Below, piece after piece: positions 1 through 5,575 of a stretch of 6,663 nt of DNA. The stretch comes from Bacillota bacterium (GTDB lineage: Bacteria > Bacillota > Clostridia > Lachnospirales > Lachnospiraceae). The notes beneath the pieces were generated by a model that saw nothing but the letters and a program-made list of their open reading frames with translations, made no database searches and was not told where the DNA came from. Both the position numbers and the translations under genes were made by a program. The stretch's first letter is position 1. Each line of letters opens with the position of its first letter. Location: NCBI GenBank assembly GCA_023395555.1, contig JAEWYQ010000033.1:1-6663 (forward strand), in the 5' to 3' direction.

Positions 1-205
1 CTTGCATTTCCTCATTCCGCTTACATTATATCATGAACCAAAAACGGGTTCATGATCTTGCTGCTCCAATCGGAAATTGCAAGCAAGCTTGCATTTCCTC
101 ATTCCGCTTACATTATATCATGAACCAAAAACGGGTTCATGATCTTGCTGCTCCAATCGGAAATTGCAAGCAAGCTTGCATTTCCTCATTCCGCTTACAT
201 TATAT
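1..205. repeat. 87-bp tandem repeat with two hairpins per unit, truncated by window edge
   Basis: Two full 87-bp units (about 29-115 and 116-202) follow the tail of a third (1-28). The copies are identical as far as I can read, so the array may extend left of the window. Each unit has two inverted repeats. The first is a perfect 10-bp stem, ATCATGAACC with GGTTCATGAT (30-39 with 47-56 in the first unit, loop AAAAACG). The second pairs GGAAATTGCAAG (72-83) with CTTGCATTTCC (88-98), 11 bp with one bulged base. A diverged copy of the same unit lies at 4489-4585, so this is a dispersed family that has amplified locally. Because 87 is a multiple of three, a reading frame stays open through the array, but it has no ribosome binding site and is not called as a gene. 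The function is unknown; it resembles REP/MITE-like intergenic palindromes. Confidence 0.93.
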
Positions 206-288
206 AATATCGCAATTATATTCTCAATCTTTTTTTGTTTTGCTATCTATTTTTGTAGAATTAAGGGATGATTTACCTCTCTTCATTC

Positions 289-317
289 TTGCATTTTTGC
301 GGTATTACCAGTATAAT
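289..317 (+). promoter_or_regulatory. Probable sigma-A promoter for the alpha/beta hydrolase gene
   Basis: A perfect -10 box TATAAT (312-317) lies 17 nt downstream of a weak -35 box, TTGCAT (289-294). Transcription would begin near 324 and give a leader of about 48 nt before the ATG at 372. The promoter is downstream of the tandem repeat array, so the repeats would not be in the transcript. The -35 matches consensus at only three of six positions; confidence rests on the -10 box, the spacing and the position. Confidence 0.6.
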
Positions 318-371
318 GAAGGAGAATACAAGATACGGTCTTTCTTACAGTAATAAGGGAGGTTCAGGCAA

Positions 372-1301
372 ATGAGCGCTGCTACATATCAGACATTGAA
401 ACAAAAGGACGGCTATATTCTGAAGCTTACACAATATTCCAGTCCGGAGCCGCCAAAAGCCAGTATTCTGCTCCTTCACGGTATGGCGGAGCACCAGAAG
501 CGTTATCAGTCTTTTGCCCAATACCTGGTTAGCAACGGATACGATGTATATACCTATGACCACAGGGGACACGGATCCGAATGCAAGCTGAGCGAGCTGG
601 GCTATTTTCATGATTCGAAGGGTTACCAGCTGGTAATAGAGGATGTGATCGCCGCCAGCGAACTGATCCGGCGGAACAACCGCAGCAGCAGATTCTTCCT
701 CTTCGGCCATAGTATGGGTTCCCTGGTTGCAAGAAATGTCATTCAGCAATACGATCAATACGATGGTGTTATCCTCTGCGGCACTACCTATCCTTCCAGG
801 CTTCTGCTCTCCTCCGGGCTGTTCCTCTCCTCTCTGATCAGCAAATGGAAGGGCCCTAAGCATAAATCTCCGTTTTTAAATAATCTGATGTTCGGCGGCA
901 GGAAGTACACTTCCTTTTCCAACCGTACGGCTTATGACTGGCTGTCCAGAAGCCATCCGGCTGTAGGAGCCTATGTACACGATCCCTGCTGCGGATACAT
1001 CTGCAGCGCTTCCTTCTATCATGATTTGCTGAAACTGGCCCAGGGAGGCATCCATAAGAGGCGTATCCGCATGACAAGGACAGATCTCCCCCTCCTGATC
1101 ATCAGCGGTGCAAAGGATCCCGTAGGAGGCTATGGGAAGGAGATAGAGAAGTTCCTGACGGTCTTAAAGCGGACCGGCTTCACAAAAGTATCCTCCAAGC
1201 TCTATCCTGAATGCCGGCATGAGCTTCTAAACGAACTGAATAAGGAGGAGGTATATTCCGATATTCTGCACTGGCTTGAAGAAGCCGTGATGAAGAAATA
1301 A
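372..1301 (+). CDS. Alpha/beta hydrolase, monoacylglycerol lipase / lysophospholipase-like (Hydrolase_4, COG2267)
   Basis: This 309-residue protein has the full set of serine-hydrolase landmarks of the Hydrolase_4 / PldB-like family: oxyanion HG (36-37, in LLLHGMAEH), YDHRGHG (62-68), nucleophile elbow GHSMG (112-116) with Ser114, acid Asp249 in GAKDP, and His283 in CRHE. The region between about 140 and 235 is the variable lid, which sets substrate preference. There is no signal peptide or membrane segment, so it should be cytosolic. The family hydrolyses monoacylglycerols, lysophospholipids or other small esters; the substrate here cannot be read from sequence. The length is normal for the family. 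The ATG is preceded by AAGGGAGG at a suitable distance. It is the only plus-strand gene here, transcribed alone and convergent with the methyltransferase gene. Family assignment is firm; exact substrate is not. Confidence 0.93.
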   Translation: MSAATYQTLKQKDGYILKLTQYSSPEPPKASILLLHGMAEHQKRYQSFAQYLVSNGYDVYTYDHRGHGSECKLSELGYFHDSKGYQLVIEDVIAASELIRRNNRSSRFFLFGHSMGSLVARNVIQQYDQYDGVILCGTTYPSRLLLSSGLFLSSLISKWKGPKHKSPFLNNLMFGGRKYTSFSNRTAYDWLSRSHPAVGAYVHDPCCGYICSASFYHDLLKLAQGGIHKRRIRMTRTDLPLLIISGAKDPVGGYGKEIEKFLTVLKRTGFTKVSSKLYPECRHELLNELNKEEVYSDILHWLEEAVMKK

Positions 1302-1303
1302 TA

Positions 1304-1360
1304 AACAGCCGGAGGAAGGTCTGGAGGGTTCCTATGAACCCAGGCCTTTCTCCGGCTGTT
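1304..1360. terminator. Long hairpin between convergent genes, probable shared terminator
   Basis: A nearly continuous three-tier hairpin begins two bases after the hydrolase stop codon. The outer stem is a perfect 11 bp (AACAGCCGGAG 1304-1314 with CTCCGGCTGTT 1350-1360). The middle stem is 7 bp with one G-U pair (1316-1322 with 1342-1348), and the apical stem is 6 bp (GGGTTC with GAACCC) around loop CTAT. The U-tract is weak on both sides (TTTATTATTT when read leftward), so it is a shared barrier or 3'-end stabiliser more than a textbook intrinsic terminator. It lies between the ends of the hydrolase and methyltransferase genes. Confidence 0.65.
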
Positions 1361-1384
1361 GCAGCTTATTAAACAAGAGTCTTC

Positions 1385-2533
1385 CTATTTGTTCAATCTC
1401 GGAGGCTTAGGCCCCATGTACTGATAGAAATAGGTCTTCATCATGCCATTATATATCTTGCGGTTTTTATCCGCCTGGCTTCCGATATATTTCTGGGCAT
1501 CCTCATACCCGGTAATAATAAAATAAGACCAGGAATCCAATGCCTTGAAAACCCTTCCCATTTCTTTATATAATTCCGGCAGCTCTTTCTTCTCCTCCAG
1601 CCTCTCTCCGTAAGGAGGATTCGTAATAATAAAGCCGTATTTTTTATTGCTGCTCAGCTCTTTGAGAGGTTTTTGCTGAAAATGGATGAGATGATCCACG
1701 CCCGCCCATCTGGCATTCTGTCTCGCCGCCTTAATAATCTCACCATCCAGATCATAGCCCTGGACCGAAAGCTCTGCTTCCTTATTCATCAGACCTTCCG
1801 CCTCCTGCTTCGCCTTGGCCCAGCTCTCTTGCGGGACCAGGTTTGACCAGGACTCTGCAAGAAAATTGCGGTTCATTCCCGGCGCGATCTTTGCGCCAAT
1901 CATTGCCGCCTCAATAGGAATGGTACCGCTGCCGCAGAAGGGGTCCACCAAAAGGCGGTCCTTATTCCAGGGGGTCAGCATGATTAATGCCGCCGCCAAG
2001 GTCTCTGTAATGGGCGCTTTGCTGGTAAGCCTCCGGTAGCCTCTCTTATGAAGGGACTCTCCGGAGGTATCAATACAGACCGTGACCTCATCCTTAAGAA
2101 TCGTAACCCGAAGGGGATAGGAAGCCCCGTTTTCCTCAAACCAGTCCTGCTTATATTTCATTTTCATCCGTTCAACCATGGCCTTCTTCATAATGGATTG
2201 GATATCGGAAGGACTGAACAGCTTGCTGTTCACCGAATTGGCCTTGGCCACCCAGAACTTTGCATCCTTGGGAAGGTACTCCTCCCAGGGAAGCTGCTTT
2301 GTATTCTCAAATAATTCATCAAAGGTCTCCGCATGGAAAGATCCGACCTTCAGCAGAACCCTTTCCGTTGTCCTTAAGAATACATTAGCCCTGGCACAGG
2401 TATTTTCATCTCCGGTGTAGGTGACCTTGCCATCCTCCACCTTTGTGATCTCACAGCCCAGATCGGTCAATTCCCTCTTCAGCACCGCCTCCAGGCCGAA
2501 ATGACAGGGCGATATATATTCATACTGTTTCAT
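1385..2533 (-). CDS. THUMP domain class I SAM-dependent RNA guanine-N2 methyltransferase (YpsC / RlmL N-domain family)
   Basis: The 382-residue protein has an N-terminal ferredoxin-like plus THUMP RNA-binding region (about 1-155), then the LHKRGYR signature (161-167) and a Rossmann-fold methyltransferase domain. SAM-binding motif I is DPFCGSGT (197-204), the acidic strand is GYDLDGEII (259-267), and the catalytic motif IV is TNPPYGERL (304-312). The NPPY type is used for methylating exocyclic amino groups, here most likely guanine N2 of rRNA. E. coli RlmL has the same module fused to a second methyltransferase; the Gram-positive form (B. subtilis YpsC) is this short stand-alone version, and the length matches it. 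The start is supported by GGAGGT five bases upstream of ATG. It has its own promoter (2604-2632) and lies downstream of the rhodanese gene on the same strand. Family certain; the exact target nucleotide is inferred. Confidence 0.95.
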   Translation of the reverse strand: MKQYEYISPCHFGLEAVLKRELTDLGCEITKVEDGKVTYTGDENTCARANVFLRTTERVLLKVGSFHAETFDELFENTKQLPWEEYLPKDAKFWVAKANSVNSKLFSPSDIQSIMKKAMVERMKMKYKQDWFEENGASYPLRVTILKDEVTVCIDTSGESLHKRGYRRLTSKAPITETLAAALIMLTPWNKDRLLVDPFCGSGTIPIEAAMIGAKIAPGMNRNFLAESWSNLVPQESWAKAKQEAEGLMNKEAELSVQGYDLDGEIIKAARQNARWAGVDHLIHFQQKPLKELSSNKKYGFIITNPPYGERLEEKKELPELYKEMGRVFKALDSWSYFIITGYEDAQKYIGSQADKNRKIYNGMMKTYFYQYMGPKPPRLNK

Positions 2534-2603
2534 AAGTAACCTCCACTCTTATCTTCAGGCATCCCTGGTTCCGCTGCCTGCCAACATCATATTTGCTATA
2601 GAT

Positions 2604-2632
2604 ATTGTACGGTTCTTTTTGCCTCCCGTCAA
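2604..2632 (-). promoter_or_regulatory. Sigma-A promoter for the RNA methyltransferase gene
   Basis: Reading leftward there is TTGACG (2632-2627), a 17-nt spacer and TACAAT (2609-2604); each hexamer matches consensus at five of six positions. The -35 box lies only a few bases past the rhodanese stop codon, so the methyltransferase can be transcribed independently. The leader is about 65 nt and contains a small inverted repeat, CAGGCA with TGCCTG. Confidence 0.8.
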
Positions 2633-2639
2633 TGCCAAC

Positions 2640-2948
2640 CTATCTGCTTCTGTCCAATTTCCCGCGATAGGCACGGAGCCCGCCGAAAAGGCTCTTAATA
2701 TTATATCCGTATTTACTCAAATCCCTGGCTGCCAGCAGGCTGATATTCCCCCTGTCACAATAGAAAATAAGAAGCTGATTATGCTGAAACCGCTTCATAT
2801 AATCCTCCAGCTCCTCATAAGGAATATTAACAGCTCCAGGAATATGTCCCGAATTATACTCATCCCGGTTCCTTAAATCGATAATTAATACATTGGGGTT
2901 CCCAATATACTGGTCAATGTCATTGGTGCGGATTGTTTCAAATGCCAT
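2640..2948 (-). CDS. Single-domain rhodanese-like protein (sulfurtransferase)
   Basis: The 102-residue protein is one complete rhodanese domain. It carries the CH2A-like signature DLRNRDEYNSGHIPGAVNIP (24-43) and an active-site loop starting at Cys64 (CDRGNIS, 64-70), preceded by the usual buried strand LLIFY. The six-residue loop after the Cys is the size used by sulfurtransferases, which carry a persulfide on this Cys; phosphatase-type relatives have a longer loop. It ends with GGLRAYRG, the usual C-terminal GG. There is no signal peptide, so it is cytosolic. The upstream ribosome site is weak (AAGGACGGTG, rather far from ATG). A 6-bp inverted repeat CAGAAG/CTTCTG (2998-3014) lies 50-66 bases upstream and could be an operator or nothing. 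Sulfur acceptor unknown. It is followed by the methyltransferase gene, which has its own promoter, so the two need not share a pathway. Confidence 0.93.
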   Translation of the reverse strand: MAFETIRTNDIDQYIGNPNVLIIDLRNRDEYNSGHIPGAVNIPYEELEDYMKRFQHNQLLIFYCDRGNISLLAARDLSKYGYNIKSLFGGLRAYRGKLDRSR

Positions 2949-3061
2949 GCTTTACACACCGTCCTTATCTGAAATTCTATTAAAAATAAATTGGCTGCAG
3001 AAGTACGCCTTCTGACAACCTTTTTCTGCATTCATCATTTAAAAGTGGCTTCCATATATTA

Positions 3062-3157
3062 TATTACAGGAACATAATGCGCGTTCCTGTAATCAAAGTC
3101 TATGACGCAGGCACATTATTCTTATATCTTGTATTACAGGAACATAATGCGCGTTCC
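3062..3157. repeat. Pair of 26-bp direct repeats forming palindromic units (second repeat family)
   Basis: A 26-bp sequence beginning TATTACAGGAACATAATG occurs at 3062-3087 and again, identical, at 3132-3157 (period 70). In the first copy it extends into a perfect 11-bp stem: ATTACAGGAAC (3063-3073) with GTTCCTGTAAT (3083-3093), loop ATAATGCGC. In the second copy the right arm decays after GTTCC. A third, weaker relative (CAGGCACATTATT, near 3108-3120) lies between them. A fragment with matching ends but no loop (ATTACAGGAGTTCC) is at 4582-4595. Only two good copies and no cas genes are present, so this is not a CRISPR. It lies 114-209 bases upstream of the rhodanese start, so a role as regulatory sites is possible. 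Confidence 0.8.
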
Positions 3158-3179
3158 CCTTATAAAGACGGTATGGCAT

Positions 3180-3215
3180 AAAAAACCCCTTCAGTATTTC
3201 TCTGAAGGGATTTTT
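3180..3215 (-). terminator. Intrinsic terminator of the Asn/Ser-rich small protein gene
   Basis: Read leftward, an 8-bp stem CCCTTCAG/CTGAAGGG (3209-3202 with 3194-3187) with a 7-nt loop is followed by GTTTTTT. It lies about 25 bases after the stop codon of the gene at 3238-3465. The other strand also ends in ATTTTTG, so it could work in both directions. Confidence 0.9.
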
Positions 3216-3237
3216 GTTGCTTTTTAGATTCTTGCTC

Positions 3238-3465
3238 TTAATAATTATTCTCCATGTCTTCGAGATCTCTTACACTGTTTTTGTTTTTGGAAGAATTTCT
3301 CGCATCATTCTTGGAGGAATTATCACATTTTGTTCCGGACTCGTTGCGGCTATTATCGCTGGTATATGAGTTGGTGCCGCTCTTGTTAGAGCCGGATTTG
3401 TTCATATTATTGGATGTGCGGGAGTTGTTGCTGGTGTTCTTTGAATTGTTATTATTGGTTGTCAT
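3238..3465 (-). CDS. Small Asn/Ser-rich hydrophilic protein, candidate forespore-expressed spore protein
   Basis: The 75-residue protein is highly biased: about 21 Asn and 16 Ser, with scattered Lys, Arg, Thr and Gly, one Cys (47), almost no hydrophobic residues before residue 64, and an acidic tail (SVRDLEDMENNY, 64-75). It is expected to be disordered and soluble. No domain is recognised. Three things support it as a real gene: AGGAGG six bases before the ATG, an intrinsic terminator just after the stop, and a promoter at 3508-3537 that fits forespore sigma-G consensus. Gamma-type small acid-soluble spore proteins of Bacillus are likewise short, disordered, Asn/Gln-rich and sigma-G dependent, but I see no alpha/beta SASP motif and no clear repeat typical of gamma SASP. 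A spore-core or coat role is inference. The opposite-strand frame lacks a ribosome site and is rejected. Confidence 0.82.
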   Translation of the reverse strand: MTTNNNNSKNTSNNSRTSNNMNKSGSNKSGTNSYTSDNSRNESGTKCDNSSKNDARNSSKNKNSVRDLEDMENNY

Positions 3466-3507
3466 AGACGGCCTCCTATAAATAAGTTTGTTTCATAATT
3501 ACAAGCT

Positions 3508-3537
3508 TATTATGTACTCTTTTCCATCAAATATTCA
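3508..3537 (-). promoter_or_regulatory. Candidate sigma-G (forespore) promoter
   Basis: Read leftward: TGAATA (3537-3532), 17-nt spacer, CATAATA (3514-3508). The Bacillus sigma-G consensus is TGAATA, 17-18 nt, CATACTA, so 12 of 13 positions agree. Transcription would start near 3500, about 35 nt before the ATG at 3465. No good sigma-A promoter was found in the same interval. The region is AT-rich, which raises the chance of accidental matches. Confidence 0.6.
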
Positions 3538-3694
3538 TTCCTAATCATATATTGATAATTTTATTTCTTATGTGCATCGCTTTGCATAAGATAGTAATTA
3601 TAGTATCCTTTGTCACTATTTATTGTGGTTTTTGCCCGTAAAAAGTGAATTCTTCAAGATAATTATTGCATATTCAAAAGGACTGCGTTATAAT
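3538..3694. other. AT-rich intergenic stretch without a gene
   Basis: No coding frame with a ribosome site was found. It holds a short imperfect hairpin (CTTATG...CATAAG, near 3568-3590). On the plus strand there is a promoter-like pair, TTGCAT (3666-3671), 17 nt, TATAAT (3689-3694), pointing towards the hairpins at 3701-3720 and 3761-3797; see findings. Confidence 0.5.
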
Positions 3695-3720
3695 AAAAAA
3701 GTGCCAGAGATTACTCTGGC
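3695..3720 (-). terminator. Intrinsic terminator downstream of the C39-like gene
   Basis: Read leftward, a 7-bp stem GCCAGAG/CTCTGGC (3720-3714 with 3709-3703), loop TAAT, then CACTTTTTT. The stem and T-run make a convincing terminator about 75 bases after the stop codon at 3795. Confidence 0.85.
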
Positions 3721-3760
3721 GCATTATATAACCCCTTATTAATTATTTATACTCCCCTCA

Positions 3761-3797
3761 TGAAACGACCGCCTGGCTCCCCCTTGCGGTCGTTTCA
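3761..3797. terminator. Strong 12-bp hairpin overlapping the stop codon of the C39-like gene
   Basis: A perfect 12-bp inverted repeat, TGAAACGACCGC (3761-3772) with GCGGTCGTTTCA (3786-3797), with a 13-nt loop. The TGA stop of the leftward gene lies in its right arm. There is no T-run on the leftward side, so on that strand it is more likely a 3'-end stabiliser ahead of the true terminator at 3695-3720. Read rightward it is followed by CACTTTGTATT, a poor U-tract. Confidence 0.6.
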
Positions 3798-4460
3798 CTT
3801 TGTATTCCGGGACTCCGGCGATTTTAAAAAGCTTACAAATCCGCCGCCCAGCCTGGTGGTGCGAAGCCATAATCCCAAGTCAATTTCTTTGCGGATTCCG
3901 CTGTCAAGAATCTCTGCCAGAATCTGTCCCTGCCCATCAAAGGTAAGAGAAATAATAGTGACCCAGTGCCAGGATTCCAGATTTGTTAACTTCCCCCGCT
4001 CAAGATTAAGAAATGCTACCGGGCAATCCGCTTCCAGCGCCGCCACAATAAACCCGGTTACTTTATCCTCTTCCGGTCTCTCTGCGCGTGCCCTGGGTAT
4101 ATCCAGGACCTCCAGCTTAAGCTCGGCCTTCTTTGCCTTAAGATAACGCTCCGTCCCGTTTCTCAGCATGGCAGTAGTGCGGACTCCGCCCAGGGAGGGC
4201 GTAACATAGTTCCACATTTCCCTCATAAGGAGAAGACATTCCTCTTTGGTCAGTCCCTTTCTCCGCTCCGGCTCCATACCGGAGCAATGGATATAGTAAA
4301 TAATATTGGCAACCGTGGAAGGTGCGCAGCCCGACATACGCTGCCAGGGCCTGTCGTACCAGTCCTGGTTGCTCCCATAATACACAATATGATCCGTAAT
4401 ATCGGAAAGCTTATATAAGTCTATATTCTTTATTTTTGTTGTCGTCATAGCCTTTACCAA
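3795..4460 (-). CDS. Papain-fold, C39-like putative cysteine peptidase, uncharacterised
   Basis: The 221-residue protein has the pattern of a papain-like enzyme. Gln40 and Cys45 lie in WQRMSGCAPST (39-49), His165 in ESWHWVTI (162-169), and Asp187 in EILDSG (183-188). The order (Gln, Cys, His, Asp) and the five-residue Gln-Cys spacing fit the C39/C39-like peptidase clan, and the C-terminus has a glycine-rich LGGGFVSFL strand. There is no signal peptide or transporter fusion, unlike bacteriocin-processing C39 exporters, so it should be cytosolic. I do not recognise the specific family and the substrate is unknown. Start choice: the TTG at 4460 has AAGGA eight bases upstream, whereas the in-frame ATG four codons later has a site only two bases away; TTG is favoured. 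No clear promoter was found; the repeat at 4489-4585 occupies the upstream region. Confidence 0.8.
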   Translation of the reverse strand: MVKAMTTTKIKNIDLYKLSDITDHIVYYGSNQDWYDRPWQRMSGCAPSTVANIIYYIHCSGMEPERRKGLTKEECLLLMREMWNYVTPSLGGVRTTAMLRNGTERYLKAKKAELKLEVLDIPRARAERPEEDKVTGFIVAALEADCPVAFLNLERGKLTNLESWHWVTIISLTFDGQGQILAEILDSGIRKEIDLGLWLRTTRLGGGFVSFLKSPESRNTK

Positions 4461-4488
4461 TTAACACATCCTTGATTGCTCTCTATAC

Positions 4489-4585
4489 AATAATATATCA
4501 TGAACAAGGAACATTGTTCATGATCTTGCTGATCTAATGGAAATTTACAAGCAAGGCTGCGCTTCCTCCCTCTGCTTTATTATTA
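4489..4585. repeat. Diverged single copy of the left-edge 87-bp repeat
   Basis: This aligns along its length with the tandem units at 1-205: shared blocks include TATATCATGAAC, GTTCATGATCTTGCTG, GGAAATT, CAAGCAAG and TTCCTC. The first hairpin is a perfect 11-bp stem, ATCATGAACAA (4497-4507) with TTGTTCATGAT (4514-4524), loop GGAACA. Relative to the tandem units, the tenth base pair has changed from C-G to A-T on both sides, a compensatory change that argues the fold is maintained. The second hairpin is weaker here. The ends carry a short inverted pair, AATAATA and TATTATT. It lies between the SHOCT gene and the C39-like gene, in the place where the former's terminator would be expected. Confidence 0.85.
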
Positions 4586-4612
4586 CAGGAGTTCCGTCCG
4601 CATATGGTCTGC

Positions 4613-5026
4613 CTACAATTCTTTCAGTATCTGTGCCCGCTTCTGCTGGTACTCGTCATAAGTAATAAGTCCCCGGTCATACAAGGACTGTGCTTCTTTC
4701 AATCTCTCTTCTGTTGATCTGTGGCCTCCCGCGGTATCACTTCCTGCACGGCTTCCCAATGTGCCGTCCAATACACTGTTTCCCTTATAATAATTTCCCT
4801 CCTCCATCTCATCAATGGTTATCTCATGGGAAGCAATTCCTTTATCCGAGAACGCATTATATCCGTTAACCACGGTGATAACGGCAGCAAACAGGGTCCA
4901 TATTATCCCGAATGCCCCGAAAACAGGAATAACAAAAAATAATCCAATAAAGCAAAATATAATACCACCAAAAAATCCGGTCATCGACTGCCCTTTTCCA
5001 GGCTTTATTCTAACTCTTCTGCTCAT
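4613..5026 (-). CDS. Two-helix membrane protein with C-terminal SHOCT domain
   Basis: The 137-residue protein starts with a basic cytosolic segment (MSRRVRIKPGKG), then two adjacent hydrophobic helices (about 16-37 and 39-58), a linker of about 45 residues, and a C-terminal SHOCT domain (about 103-137: EERLKEAQSLYDRGLITYDE and following). SHOCT is a short helical module at protein ends, thought to mediate oligomerisation or interaction. With two helices both ends should be cytosolic. Its function is unknown; the family is generic. AGGGGG lies six bases upstream of the ATG. It follows the DUF1700 gene with a 39-base gap and no promoter or terminator seen between, so the two are probably co-transcribed and may act together at the membrane. 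No classical terminator follows it; the repeat hairpin at 4497-4524 may serve. Confidence 0.88.
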   Translation of the reverse strand: MSRRVRIKPGKGQSMTGFFGGIIFCFIGLFFVIPVFGAFGIIWTLFAAVITVVNGYNAFSDKGIASHEITIDEMEEGNYYKGNSVLDGTLGSRAGSDTAGGHRSTEERLKEAQSLYDRGLITYDEYQQKRAQILKEL

Positions 5027-5065
5027 ATATATCCCCCTATTTTAAGAATAATTCAATCCGCCTGT

Positions 5066-5530
5066 TTACCTGCGGCGAAATAAGGTTGCCAGCAGCAGTA
5101 TCAGGATGATCGGAAGCCCGAAGGCAAAGAGAAGGCCCATAACAAATCTTCCAATCATGGCTACCGTAACCAGCAGGAGAATTCCCGCACCAACCGCCAT
5201 CAGCTTGTGATACCATTTTATATTGATCATCGAATGATTTTGCTGATAGCTCCTGACATTCTCCTGATAATCTCCCTCTTCCTGCCGGTAACGCTGATAA
5301 CCGTCCTGATTCCAGCCTCCCTGGCTCTTCTCTCTTGCAATTTTATCTGTTTCAATAATAGTCTTTGCAATTAATCTGGGATCCCCCAGCTCTGCGATGA
5401 CATCCTCCTCCGTTCTGCCCTGGGAACTGATATAGCCCCCATAATAACTGAGGTTCTGTTCCATATCCGCAGGGCTTATCTCACCGTTCAGTGTTTGGCC
5501 CAATATATTTAAAAATTCCGATTTATCCAT
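5066..5530 (-). CDS. HAAS / DUF1700 domain membrane protein
   Basis: Residues 1-65 match the HAAS (DUF1700) pattern: a helix beginning MDKSEFLNIL, the acidic stretch around 'MEQNLSYYGGYI' (23-34), then EEDVIAELGDPRLIAKTII (41-59). A Gln/Tyr/Arg-rich hydrophilic linker (about 65-105) leads to two hydrophobic helices (about 108-128 and 131-151) and a basic C-terminus (FRRR). The length is short for the family, which often carries more helices. HAAS proteins are usually encoded beside a PadR-type repressor and are thought to sense or signal at the membrane; no PadR gene is present here. AAAGGAGG is about ten bases upstream of the ATG. It is the first gene of a probable two-gene operon with the SHOCT protein and has its own promoter at 5576-5604. 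The exact function is unknown. Confidence 0.92.
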   Translation of the reverse strand: MDKSEFLNILGQTLNGEISPADMEQNLSYYGGYISSQGRTEEDVIAELGDPRLIAKTIIETDKIAREKSQGGWNQDGYQRYRQEEGDYQENVRSYQQNHSMINIKWYHKLMAVGAGILLLVTVAMIGRFVMGLLFAFGLPIILILLLATLFRRR

Positions 5531-5575
5531 GCCAGATTAGCCTCCTTTGCCTTATATCATGCACATTCCGCTTTT

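Noticed and set aside
33..353. Plus-strand open frame of 106 codons containing a repeated 29-residue block
   Set aside because: It only reads the 87-bp repeat (a multiple of three), starts inside the palindrome without a ribosome site, and its tail runs over the promoter of the hydrolase gene.
316..375. A 19-codon leader frame whose TGA overlaps the ATG of the hydrolase gene
   Set aside because: Its ATG lies within and just after the TATAAT box, upstream of the expected transcription start, and has no ribosome site.
3062..3157. Possible minimal CRISPR (26-bp repeats, 44-bp spacer)
   Set aside because: Only two copies, the repeat is a long hairpin whose arm decays in copy two, the spacer itself resembles the repeat, and no cas gene is nearby.
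3254..3481. Plus-strand hydrophobic Leu-rich open frame opposite the Asn/Ser-rich gene
   Set aside because: No ribosome site or promoter; it is the mirror of Asn/Ser codons. The minus frame has AGGAGG, a promoter and a terminator.
3673..3726. Minus-strand 16-codon frame with an AAGGGG site near 3735
   Set aside because: It reads through the terminator hairpin at 3695-3720 and has no sign of coding; likely chance.
3760..4146. Plus-strand frame of 128 codons opposite the C39-like gene
   Set aside because: No ribosome site, its start is within a terminator-like hairpin, and the minus frame has catalytic motifs.
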